This document shows, piece by piece, positions 52,936-63,440 of a DNA stretch of 64,000 nt. The first letter of the stretch is position 1, and every line of letters starts with the position of its first letter. The notes beneath the pieces were generated by a model. The model saw nothing but the letters and a program-made list of their open reading frames with translations. It was not told where the DNA came from and searched no databases. The position numbers and the translations under genes are program-made. The stretch is from Limnomonas spitsbergensis (taxonomy: Eukaryota; Chlorophyta; Chlorophyceae; Chlamydomonadales): the NCBI GenBank assembly GCA_037349105.1, contig JAYJMM010000111.1, forward strand, positions 1,178,001 to 1,242,000. The letters are read 5' to 3'.

Positions 52936-53994
52936 ACATGAGCCAGGCATGCCGTGCGCCCAGGCGTTGCAATGCACAGCGTACGTTCCATTTTGGCGTT
53001 GGTGGCTGCTGCTGGCTGGCGTGTCAATGGTTGATTCACTTCTTTTTGACAGGAAATGCGGCTTAAGTGGAGTTTGTAAATTTAAATCCTGTTGCTTTGG
53101 GGGGCCAATGAAGGCAAAAAGGAATCGGTCGTTTCTGAAATAGAGCTTCCGGTTTATTTGTACAGAAATTAGCTGAAAGAAAATGAAGCAATCTAAATAC
53201 AGAATCTAGACCTTTGTAATGAATTTGTGGAGTCTTTGGAGTCCGGCGGAGCATCCTGGCCTGGCCCCTGCCCCCCCCTGTGATTATTCCTCACCACTGC
53301 CCTCCCCTGCACCATGGCTTGTGCAGGTGCTCTCACACTTGTGGGGCTGGAGTGGGCCCTTGCCCGCATGGAGTCTACATGGAGATGGAAAGCAATGGTT
53401 GCGACTGTTGTCAATAAAGTTGGTTGCAAATGGTGTGCAAATGGTGCAAATGCCTTAGCAGCATGGCCCAGAGGTGTCATGCCATACAAAAGGTGCCCGA
53501 GGTCTAATAATGCTACATGTTATGTTTTGTGAATGTTGCCGGCATTAGAAGTAGGCTGCGGTAGTCTTTGTATAATCCAGTCGTCAGCAGGAATGAGGAC
53601 GAGGAAGCTTGGACTGGTTACCGATATGAATTTCATGGCCAAGTCGGATGCGCCTCCTCGGCGCCCTAGTCCTGAATACCAGTACCAGTATGTCTCAAAT
53701 TATATATCCTGACTAAGGCTGAGAGCATGTGTCCATATCGGATAGAGCTTACACACCAACTCTTACATCTCCGGTCTAGAGACTTCTTTGAGTTGTACCG
53801 GGGCAGGCTTGGGTGGGATGCCCTGGTTTTTGAGAAGGAGGTGGTAGATATCGCTGAGGCGTAGACGTTTTCAGTGGCTGGAACTTCCTTTGTCTTTCTT
53901 TTCCAGCCTTTTGTCTGTCCCTTCACTTTATTTCCCACTTTTCCTCCTTTTCCCTGCCCCCCTTGTGTTTGTTTCGTGCATTCCTCCCAACCCT

Positions 53995-54316
53995 TTAGTT
54001 AGTCGCCCACGCGGCCGAGCCTTTTTGAGCAGGGCCGAGAGGTGTATCGTCATTGACATCTCCAGCTAAGAGGTGGCACATGAGCACATGGACGCAGGGT
54101 CAGCTGTTGTTTTTGGCGTGTCACCAAATGGTAAATAAAAACATTGCATAATAGACAAAACGATTTTTTGTGCATCTCATGAAAAACATTACGGTATATG
54201 AGTTCTGAAAAGGGTGGGGTGCTTGAAGTCATCACCGCGCTCAGCCAACAGATTCGAGGTCAATGACATTGCACCACTGGGCCATGCTGTAAAGCTCGGC
54301 CGCGTCAGCGTCCAAC
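53995..54316. mobile_element. Second inverted pair of family-2 repeats
   Basis: Left copy (+, 53995-54058): TTTAGTTAGTCGCCCACGCG, then GCCGAGCC and GTGTATCGTCATTGAC. Right copy (-, 54258-54316): GTCAATGACATTGCACCACT through CTCGGCCGCGTCAGCGTCCAA. They have the same orientation and spacing type as 27336-27621. Further single copies (+) lie at 54765-54817 and 54986-55030. Confidence 0.5.
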
Positions 54317-55634
54317 ACCAAGGTTGGAAACTAAAGAGAGAGAGGAAAGAGACCCCCTCAAAAACAAAACAGATTTAAGGTAACAGTATTTATTTCGTGT
54401 GCACCAAGCTACCTGTCAGGCCGCTGGGCAGGCAGAAAAACAACTTTGGCCGGCCTGTTGTCGGCCGCCCTGGCAGGGCGTGCTACATCAGGTCCATACG
54501 GTTAGGTGCACTGTACCCGTGTTGCAGATCTGAAGCCGAAGTGCAAGAAATAAATAGACTAAGGTTTCCAGGGGGAAGAAGCCAGGCATGAGGACGAGTC
54601 GGATTGGTACAACTTGAAGGCCGTTGTTTTTTGAAGGCTAGTCTTTTCAGGGGCAGGGGAGACGGCTTGCCTGAAATTTTTGTTCTTGTTCTAGCTGTTT
54701 GAAAGGTGAACTTGTTTTCCTCTTGTGCCTTCTCTCTCGTCTTTCCCAGCTGACTGAATGTTTGCCGACGTGACCGAGCTGTATTTTAGCAGGGCCCAGA
54801 GGTGTAAGGTCATTAACATGGAGGCCGCTGGGCCGGCCCATGGCCATCTGCAAAACAATGCAGGGCCCATCATAACCTAGGACACACAGGACGAGGATGG
54901 TATGGCGGGAGGAGGATGGCATGGAAGGAGGAGGATGGCCCATGCTGTGCATGGTAGCTGGAATTGAGCCTAGTCATTCTCTACCAGCCCCACGTGGCCG
55001 AGCGTTCAGCAGGGCCCAGCGGTATGCACTGTTCTAAAACCTAGGACACAAACAGCTGGGACACAGGGATAACATAGTTCACCATTAACCCTCCTGAACC
55101 TACAATTGGGAGGGCGGCCAAAATGTTGTGTGACAGCGCTTCGAGTGAGTGGACCCAAAGAACCACCACCTTGCAATTTCAAGATACCTTATATCCAGTT
55201 ATATGCGGTATCCACAATCGATCAGGTCCCTCTAGACCCACTGTTTTTGTTAATCGAAAATGATACTTACCAGGCCTGCACCAACAGAAGCTAGATCCAA
55301 GCTGTAATAATGGCGAATCAGGGGAGGACCAGGGAGGACCAGCACGGCGCGTTCTGGATATTTCCGGAGACATCAAATTCTAGACAGGGGACAGATGCTC
55401 GCACACCAGTTTGATCACTAAATCAAACAGAGAATATTATCATCCCTTACCTCCCATATGCTCCTCCAGTGCTTCATCCCTCATGCTAAGCATTTCTTTA
55501 TTTCAACAGAGGAGCAGCAGTAGCTTTCCCCTCTTTCCACCTGGGTTCATTCCCACACTACTGCTCGGTGGTTGTGTGTTGGTTGCTAGCCTAATAGGTC
55601 AACTGTTTTTTGCTCGCTGTCCTAGCCTATTTAG

Positions 55635-55705
55635 TGCTTGTACCGGTTTAAGGACACATGTCCCATTCATCTAATGTGATGCTCTCTTGGACTGTATAAA
55701 GTCCA
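55635..55705 (+). repeat. Dispersed repeat, family 3
   Basis: GTGCTTGTACCGGTTTAAGG, ACATGTCCCATTCATC, TAATGTGATGCTC and TTGGACTGTATAAAG. The cleanest of the three main copies. Confidence 0.65.
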
Positions 55706-56013
55706 CCTCTCGTTGTGCCGTGCCATGCTTTCCATATGACGATGATTCTTTCGCGTGATGCCACCCGACTAGAAATATGCATTGTACCATGAAATGCGCC
55801 GTGTAAAGACCGAACAGAAAAACGGCAAAAGTCATTTCCTACTTAATTTTATCACCAAAAAACAAACCATCAGAAATCAAGCTCCGAAATCCATCCGCCC
55901 CCGACGTTCCAGGCAAAACTGATACCCGTGCTGGCGCGTCTGAAAAACGAGGCATCGACGCAACTACCGCCACCCTTCTCACCACCCCTGCACCGCACCG
56001 AAACCGCCTGCTC

Positions 56014-59000
56014 CTATTCTACATTCGCTGCCTTCATCTGCAGATCCTGAAGCTCTACTAGCAGCTGCTGCCGCTGCTGCTCCAGCCCCTCCAGCCGGGC
56101 CACCTCCGATGCACATGCTTGCTCCACAGGTCCCGCTAGCGCCCGAACCCGCTCCAATAGGAAGGCAAGCTACAACAAGGGGCAATCATCCAAGCCGTCA
56201 AGACTGTTTCATGTTTCATATTTTGTAGCTACCGAGAAAAAGCGGCATGCACATGAAACACGCCTGCAGTATTTTCATGCCTACCGGCATTTCTACACAT
56301 CCATGCCCCTCAGAATATGCCTACCCGGTACAAGCATATTTTCATGCCTCAAGTGTAGGGGGAGGAGAGGAGAGGGGAGGAAATATGAAAGGAATAAAAG
56401 AGCGCACACAGTGCCCATTTTTCCAGGGCCACACTGGTGGCGCATCGGATCCATGTGGCGCATCGGATCCATGTGGCCACAGATCCATGTGACCACAGAT
56501 CCATATGACCACAGGTCCATGTGACCACAGATCCATGTGACCACAGATCCATGTGACCACAGATCCATGTGGCCACATATCCATATGACCACAGATCCAT
56601 GTGACCACAGATCCATATGACCACAGATCCATGTGACCACAGATCCATGTGACCACAGATCCATATGACCACAGATCCATGTGACCACAGATCCATATGA
56701 CCACAGATCCATGCGACCACAGATCCATATGACCACAGATCCATGTGACCACAGATCCATATGACGACAGATCCATGTGGCCACAGATCCATATGACCAC
56801 AGATCCATGTGACCACAGATCCATGTGGCCACAGATCCATGTGACCACAGATCCATGTGACCACAATTCCATGTGACCACAGATCCATGTGACCACAGAT
56901 CCATGGCACCAGTGGGCATGTCAGTTTGCTTCAGCTGCACTTGAGCTACCACCCAGCCTATGGCAGGGCTTGGTGCAGTAAGCCCTGTTGATTGGGCCAC
57001 CGGCCGTAGGCCCATTAAGGCTTGGTTGCATTCAGCCTAGGGATGGCGGCCCCACAGTCCTCCACGGATCGTCCATAGCGCATTAAAAACAATTTTGGCG
57101 GACACGGAATAGTCTTTGTGCTGTATGTAGTACAGGCTGCGCTATGGGCCGTGCTGAACACTGAAAAGAACCAAACAAAAACGATGGGATACGCAGCTTA
57201 ATGAGGCCGAAACAAAGCGGTTTGCATGGCTTTGGCCCGGCATCTATTTCCGTTCGTGGATCCCCAGTGGGGATTCCCCACCTGTTCCTCTTGCTCCTGC
57301 TGCATCTCCCCGCTTGTTCCACTAGTGTACCCCCAAACCGTCTTGTGCCACTGGTGTGCCCCCAAACCCTAAACCCTAAAGCCAAATCAGAACTGACCTG
57401 ATCCTCTTGCTCCTGCTGCATCTTCCCTTGAAGATCCGTCACGAAGCCAGCCGCCACCTTCCCCACCTTCTTTTTAATCCCCGCACGCCTGCAAGTACCA
57501 CCACCGTTTCATTGGGGGTGCTTCAGCTACAATTCAGCTACATCACAAAGCCAGCGGCCACCTTCTCCACCTTCTTCGTAACACCTGTGCACTTGCATAC
57601 AAGCATGTCGTAATACCCGTGCACATGCATGCATGCATGCAAGCATGCCTTAACCCTACAAAAGGGCTGTGCTCGCCTGCATGCCGCTATGCCAGCCCTA
57701 GTCAGCGAACCAGTGTTGCACCAATGCACCATGTGTCAAACAACAAGGCAAACGCTGGGCACCACCTGTCATTTTAATCAACAGGACCCCGACGCCTCAT
57801 CCCAAAGAGCTCTTTCCTCACCGCGCTGAAGACGGCAGCAAACGACTAAATATAAATACACCGATAACGATCAGGGGAGGATTTCAAGTTTCCTATATTA
57901 GTACATTACTGAAGCCAGCTGCTCTCCTCTCTCACTTGAGTGGCAGGTTGATGACCGATACATAAGCAGCCAGCCCCCCGATGGTGATGAGTAGAAGATC
58001 CTCCAGGGTGCCACCCGTCATGGAGGCAAGGAGCACACCGCCCATCGGACCACCTGAAGGATATGGGGGGGAATAGAGGGGGGGACGAGGCGTTTTGGGA
58101 AATGCAAACTACACGGCTTTTAGCAGCTGCATACTGACCACCAGCCCAAAAAGTATTTAGGGTTCAGGCGACAGGGGTCTCTCTGCATTCTAAAGCCTAC
58201 AGATGTATGCTGCATCAACCACTCGGCCACAGCTAGGCCCGCCGTCCTGACCACTGCTTACTTTCAAGTCATGGCTTGAAGGTGACTGTTTCCTTTGAGC
58301 CCTAAACGCTACCCTGGAACCCCTCACCCACCGCTAGGCCCGCTTACCTCGCCAAAGCAAAATCCTGTCTAGGTAAGGATTTTTTTTTGTAGAACTGCGG
58401 TGTTCTAGAAACCCTCAACACTGCAGCTGCAATCACTCAAGGAATGCTAGACCTGCTGTCACCTCCACTGCCTAGTTAAGGATTTTGGTTTTCTTAGATT
58501 CATTCTTTCAAGTTTTGAGCCCTCAACACTGCAGTTGCACCTACTCACCCACTTCCAGGCCTGCTGTCACCTTCACTGCCTAGTTGACAATTGTGGTTTT
58601 CTTGGAACCGTTGTTCAAGTTTTGAGCCCTTGAAATTTCAGCTTCAACAACTCACCTACTGCTAGGCTTGCGGTCCCAACCACTGTCTCCCGCATCTCCT
58701 CGCTGAGCAGCGTCACCACTGCTGCCGGGCTGAACTCAGAGACCGTCGCCAGGGCGCTGCCCGATGCGGCCGAGGGTGCACTGCTGGGGGCAGCGGCGCC
58801 GGAGCTGGAAGATACAGCCGTAAGACCCCCTGGAGCACAGGCATGAAGTAATATCAGAGGAAATCTTTAGTTTTAATTAGGTACTCAATTTTACAGTTTC
58901 ATGTACTGCCAGTGTTACGTACAAACAGTTTTAAATTCTTCCCGATTTATGTACTAACAGTTTTATGTACCTCCCGTTTTATGTACTTACTGGCGTTACT

Positions 59001-62000
59001 TTGAACACACAAAGATACCTGTCAGCATGTGTCCGCCCCCTCCCCCCCTCTCTCACCATCACTTCCTAATTCCCCTGATCCATCGCCCACCTTGCTGCCC
59101 CCCCCTGATCCATCACCCACCTTGCTTCCCCCCCCGGTCTGACACAAAGCGCGTGTAGTACTCCAGCTGTGACGAGCAGTTGAGCTCCAGCCAGCGGGAG
59201 TGCTCCGTAACCGCACCCTTGAGGTTACCCAGCGGCCCGGCAGACAGCTCGGACTCAAAGGCTGACACGATGGACCCTAGCTCAGCCTAGCAGGCACCAG
59301 GGAATATGGAACATGCCATTTACGGGATATGGAATATGCAATATATAAAAATATATGTCCAGCAAGGTTTGGCAGGCAGTTTGGACTCAAAGGCAGACAC
59401 GACAATATGTCAGACGTTTTTCTGTCAGAGCTGAAATACATGTCGAACGACGACTTTCAGCTCTTTCAGAGCAGTCGTATTTCAGCTCTTACAGAAGGAC
59501 GTTTGACAGCCTAGCAGGCAAGGGGGGAACATATTTTATATATATAAATGTCCAGCAAGGGTTGAAGTTACAAAGTTGACGCAGCTACCCACAGCCTTTG
59601 GCGAAAGGGCCAGGCGGAGCAAAGCGGGAGAAGACCACACACGAAAACGAAACAGGCACCAGAGAACAAACAGAAAACGCCAGCAACAGAGACAACAATC
59701 GGACCACGGGCAACACCAGTAAGGGTTGGCAGACACCTAAGGCAGAACCGATGGACCCAAGCTCAGCCGAGACAGGCGGGGCGAAGGAACACGACTGCCA
59801 AGAGCAGGTCACCTGTAGAAGACATGCGCTCCACACCCATCCTCTCACTGCCAACTGCCCTGCCTAGCAAAGCAAGCAAGAGAGCTACGCACCGTGGGAG
59901 GCGTGAGAGTTGAGGAAGCAGCACAACCTGGGCCGAAGCCACATCCGCGCCGCTACTGTCGAAATAAAGTCCTCGCATCGAAGTCAAACAGTAAAGCGTG
60001 CCAATGAAACACTAGCAGGTGTGAAACAAAATGTATCCACCGATGTACATGTTCACACCTAGGATCCACGGGGGGTGAGAATTCATACCTTGGATCCACT
60101 GAGGTACGCATTCATAGCCGAGACATTGGATAGCTGGATGGTCTTATCCACAAACTTGTCGAGCCGTGCATTTGCATCCGCGAGCACCTGCAGCAGATTG
60201 ATAGCACAGCCCCCTCAGCTCAGTGAAGACTAATATATCTATAACCAGTCCTCTGGCAGCAAGGAGCGCTTACAAGGTTCTTGGTGATGAATGCCATTCT
60301 TGACATAGGAGTAAGGAGTAAGGAATTGAAATTGAATCGCTTCAATGGTGAAGATTGTCGATACAGCGGGATATATCATTAGGTCAACATCACTCGTCAT
60401 GTCACTCATCCATGGCACGATCGCATGGCACGATCGCATGGCTCCAATTGTACATCCAGGCGGGAAACGCATAATCGCATGGCGGCTGCCAAGGCATGCG
60501 ATTACTCATCCATTGCCCCCTCAGCTGCTGCAGCATGGACCCCTTGATGGCCTGGATCACAACACTCTGAAACCAATACAGCTTCAGCATATTTGCCCGC
60601 CTATGCCCTATTCGTCACCTGCTATATGTTTTCCACTTTGTCCACTCCATGCTGATCATGTACAGGGTACCGGTATTTGTTGAATACATTTATTTATTTA
60701 TTAATACCGACACCTGTACTACAATTACGGAACTGAAACATAGCACGATAGCCCCCTCCCCTCTGCACCCCCCTCCACACCTTATTCAGGGCTTCCCGCT
60801 GAGCAGCTGCATCCCGCTCCATGTCTGCCCGGAACTGCACCAGCTGCTTCTCCACCATCTGTACCGCCCTCAGCTCCGCAACCGCCGCATCCAGCTCAAC
60901 CTGATGAGCAACATGCGGAAGAGAGAGAAAGGGTAGCCAGTGAGATCACAAGCAATCAATCATACTCCAACCACCCCTTGGCACTGCCCCCAGCTCTGCA
61001 ACCGCTGCATCCAGCTTGGCCTGATGAGCAACAGGCGGGAGAGAGAGAAAGGGCAGCCGGTGAGTTCACAAACAATCAATTACACTCCAACCACCCCTTG
61101 GCACTGCCCTCAGCTCCGCAACTGCCGAGAGAGGGAGAAAGGGCAGCCGGTGAGTTCACAAACAATTAATCATACTCCAACCACCTCTTGGCACTGCCCT
61201 CAGCTCTGCAACCGCTGCATTCAACTCAACCTGATGAGTAACAGGCGGGAGAAGAAGAAGGGGCAGCCAGTGAGATCACTAACAGTCACTTGTAGCCTGA
61301 CCATCCGTAGGCATCGCCCACAGCTCCACAGCCGCAGTATCCAGCTTGGCCCAATAGCTTTGATTGAAATAATAAAAACACCTTAAAGAGCGTCAAATCA
61401 AGCTACGGTGAAAACTGTTAAATATCACAAATCTGAGGAGACGTCTGGCGGGAAAGGAGCAGCCTGGGCTGATCCAAGCCTCCTGGGCATCGTCCTCAGC
61501 TCTGCAAGCGCAAGATGATGCTCTCAGTTAGTGCCAGTGGAGAGCGGAAATATAAGTGCTTGCAAACCGTACTTTCCAATAACTAAACCAAGCCTGGTGT
61601 CCCTCCCCCCACTATACAGCTGTCTTGTCGTCACCTGCGTCGACCAAGCCATTTTTTTGGCATGCCCCTGTCTCCATCTCCCCCCCCTCTGTTCACCCCA
61701 ATGCCTACCTTGAGCATGCGACCCGAGGCTACCATGAGCGCATCCGCAACAAAGAGCGGGGTCTGCAGCTTCAATCGAACGCCCTCGCCGGACTTGCCGT
61801 TTTCTGCATCGAGGGGCGTCCCAAGGGAAAAGGCGCTCAAACTCGATGAATTAAATTTTGGTCCCAGACGGTAAGTGCGCTTAGCGCACTTCAAATTTAA
61901 TTCTTGGGGCGGGTTTTTGGAACAGGGGGCACACTGCCAGGCAGCTGCAGTCAAAACGATTTGCTATTGTCTGCATGAATGGCTATATAGGAGAGTTTGA

Positions 62001-62836
62001 CACCGTTTTCGAATGCCCCTTCTGGTTTCTGATCCATGTTTAAAAGATTGGATAATGTGGAGGGGTGGGAGTGTAGTCCGTTCGTGAGTAAAAGTGCGTT
62101 TTATGGGTTGGGTTGGAGGGGCAGGAGGGGGCTTGCGCTACAGGCTGCACCAGGCCTCATTGAACCTTGTTCACTGCGGCAACAAATACATCCGAGCCCT
62201 GATTAACCTCGTGTTCGAAGAGGAGGGAGAGAGACAGAAAGGGTCCGCCACGCTTCCCGCGCTCCACACCAGTTTTTCTCAACGGTCCCCCCCTCACCCA
62301 CCCCCTGGCAAAACGTTTTATATGAACGCCTCAAAGCTTTTGTTGCCGCAGCTGACTCTGTCCTCCTGCCCAGCCCGCTTCCAACCTCCATATCCCCTTC
62401 AAGACCCTGCTCTCACCCCCTCCTAACAAGAAGTTGTAGATGAAGGCCTCAAAGCCTTCGCGGCTCTGAACCGTGAACCCTGCCCTCACCTCCTCCTAAC
62501 AAGAAGTTGTAGATGAAGGCCTCAAAGCCTTCGCGGCTCTGAACCGTGAACCCTGCCCTCACCTCCTCCTAACAAGAAGTTGTAGATGAAGGCCTCAAAG
62601 CCTTCGCGGCTCTGAACCGTGAACCCTGCTCTCACCTCCTCCTAACAAGAAGTTGTAGATGAAGGCCTCAAAGCCTTCGCGGCTCTGAACCGTGAACCCT
62701 GCCCTCACCTCCTCCTAACAAGAAGTTGTAGATGAAGGCCTCAAAGCTGCCGTAGCCGCTGCTGATCCAGTCTGCCTGCTCAGCCAGCTCGGGGTCCTCC
62801 CAGCTGTCAAACACAGAGCCAAGCATGCTCCGGGAA
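56014..62836 (-). CDS. FZL: FZL-like chloroplast dynamin-related protein, C-terminal exons (5' partial)
   Basis: Minus-strand exons, in order: 62709-62836, 61709-61803, 60781-60900, one starting at 60566, 60089-60187, 59121-59286, 58656-58829, 57936-58053, 57398-57488 and 56014-56169 (stop TAG). Borders are GT-AG and phases are consistent. Blocks match my memory of plant FZL: FEAFIYNFLLGG then VRLKLQTPLFVADAL; IQLSNVSAMNAYLSG; GNLKGAVTEHSRW then QLEYYTRFV; LLSEEMRETVVGTASLAVGG; and TLEDLLLITIGGLAAYVSV, the membrane-contacting paddle. Next is the basic KRAGIKKKVGKVAAGFV and a coiled-coil tail (ARLEGLEQQRQQLLVELQDL). FZL is a dynamin-superfamily GTPase of thylakoid/envelope membranes; its GTPase domain would lie beyond 64000. 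The donor of the exon at 60566 (SVVIQAIKGSMLQQLRG) is unclear, and the bridge to 60187 may need one more small exon. Several exons have junction duplicates. Confidence 0.82.
56450..56905. repeat. 16-bp minisatellite (ACCACAGATCCATGTG), about 28 copies
   Basis: Array lying in the last intron of the FZL gene. Variants ATATG and GTGGCC alternate. Three minus-strand frames stay open through it because of the composition. Confidence 0.95.
57274..57590 (-). repeat. Partial copies flanking the KRAGIKKKV exon of FZL
   Basis: On the minus strand, 57541-57590 repeats the 5' part of the exon (GTTACGAAGAAGGTGGAGAA through GCTGGCTTTGTGATG) before it. 57274-57320 repeats its 3' end and donor (GGAGATGCAGCAGGAGCAAG, AGGAACAG followed by GTGGGG) after it. 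The exon at 57398-57488 is thus bracketed by an acceptor-side and a donor-side fragment. Confidence 0.83.
58219..58650 (-). repeat. Four donor-side copies of the FZL exon 58656-58829
   Basis: The exon end (minus: ACAGTGGTTGGGACCGCAAG, CCTAGCAGTAG followed by GTGAG) recurs as decayed copies whose CTAGG/CCAGG landmarks (plus strand) lie near 58555, 58447, 58334 and 58233. Spacings are 107, 108, 113 and 101 bp from the real one at 58662. The copies share a following TTGAGCCCTCAACACTGCAG-like block. Confidence 0.78.
59867..59960 (-). mobile_element. LINE-B 3' tail in an FZL intron
   Basis: Minus strand: GCGGCGCGGATGTGGCTTCG, GCCCAGGTTGTGCTGC, CTCTCACGCCTCCCACGGTG with CGT completing a weakened hairpin, then CTTGCTTGCTTTG. 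Confidence 0.72.
60901..61365 (-). repeat. Four truncated upstream copies of the FZL exon 60781-60900
   Basis: The acceptor and first roughly 40 nt of the exon (minus: CATCAG followed by GTTGAGCTGGATGCGGCGGT) recur with acceptor-equivalent positions near 61021, 61125, 61231 and 61355. Spacing is about 105-120 bp. Copies at 61021 and 61231 keep CATCAG; the one near 61125 has lost its start; the one near 61355 reads TTGGGCCAAGCTGGATACTG. Each copy is followed by a GTGCCAAGGGGTGGTTGGAG-like block. Confidence 0.85.
61848..61903. mobile_element. Palindromic foldback element, 56 bp
   Basis: GAATTAAATTT at the left is the reverse complement of AAATTTAATTC at the right, and inside are AAGTGCGCT and AGCGCACTT around one T. 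The left arm with its TGGTCC(C)AGACGGTAA neighbour also occurs at 2053-2085. It is inserted 45 bp upstream (minus strand) of the FZL exon 61709-61803. Confidence 0.75.
62313..62708 (-). repeat. 73-bp tandem copies of the donor end of FZL exon 62709-62836
   Basis: The exon end (minus: AGCTTTGAGGCCTTCATCTA, CAACTTCTTGTTAGGAGGAG followed by GTGAGG) is repeated exactly every 73 bp: landmark TCCTAACAAG (plus) at 62713 (real), 62640, 62567, 62494 and 62421, with an older degenerate copy near 62313. Four copies are almost identical; three keep the GTGAG donor, and the copy near 62421 reads GGGGGTGAGAG. Confidence 0.94.
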
Positions 62837-62849
62837 CTGCGGAGAGACA

Positions 62850-63440
62850 CACACACACATACAAAAGTGTTGACATACACACACACACATACATAAGTGT
62901 TGACACACACACGTTCACACATATAGATGTTGTCACACACACACACGTTCACACATACATAAACACATTATTGTTAGCACACACACATTATTGTTGACAC
63001 ACGCACACATACACATAAGCAGGGCAGACTGGACAGGTAGCACGCACACATACGCACAGTTGTTGGCACACATGGGTGCTGACACACACACACACACACA
63101 CCTACACACAATCCGGGCAGGTTGGGCAGGTAGCTCGCACACACACACAGTTGTAGGCACACACACACGTACACACCTACACATAATCAGGGCAGGTTGG
63201 GCAGGTAGCACGCACACACAGTTGTTGGCACACATGGGTGCTGACACACACACACACCTACACACAATCCGGGCAGGTTGGGCAGGTAGCACGCACACAC
63301 ACACAGTTGTAGGCACACACACACGTACATACCTACACATAATCAGGGCAGGTTGGGCAGGTAGCACGCACACACAGTTGTTGGCACACACACACAATCC
63401 GGGTAGGTTGGGCCTGCAACTGCATAGCTGGCGGCATGCA
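62850..63440. repeat. CA-rich and compound tandem repeats
   Basis: (CA)n runs at 62850-63000, then about six compound units of 50-110 bp made of CACACA, a GGCACACATGGGTGC or TAGGCACACACAC block and CCGGGCAGGTTGGGCAGGTAGC or CAGGGCAGGTTGGGCAGGTA. Frames on both strands stay open through it by composition. Confidence 0.9.

Larger units (their letters stand above)
52024..56013. other. Region between gene E and the FZL gene
   Basis: No firm gene. It contains possible 3' exons of gene E (52201 or 53054) and four imperfect purine-rich units (52490-52935). Several family-2 repeat copies lie at 53995-55030 and a family-3 copy at 55635. The open frame at 53314-53532 (starting MACAGALTLVGLEWA) has a plausible acceptor at 53329 but no recognised homologue. 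Confidence 0.45.

Noticed and set aside
53314..53532. Possible last exon of gene E or a small gene (MACAGALTLVGLEWA start)
   Set aside because: Not listed as a gene: the phase from gene E would read a different, short Cys-rich frame here, and no family resemblance supports either reading.
56293..57015. Minus-strand frames of 180-240 codons (WICGHMDLWS type)
   Set aside because: 16-bp minisatellite inside the last FZL intron.
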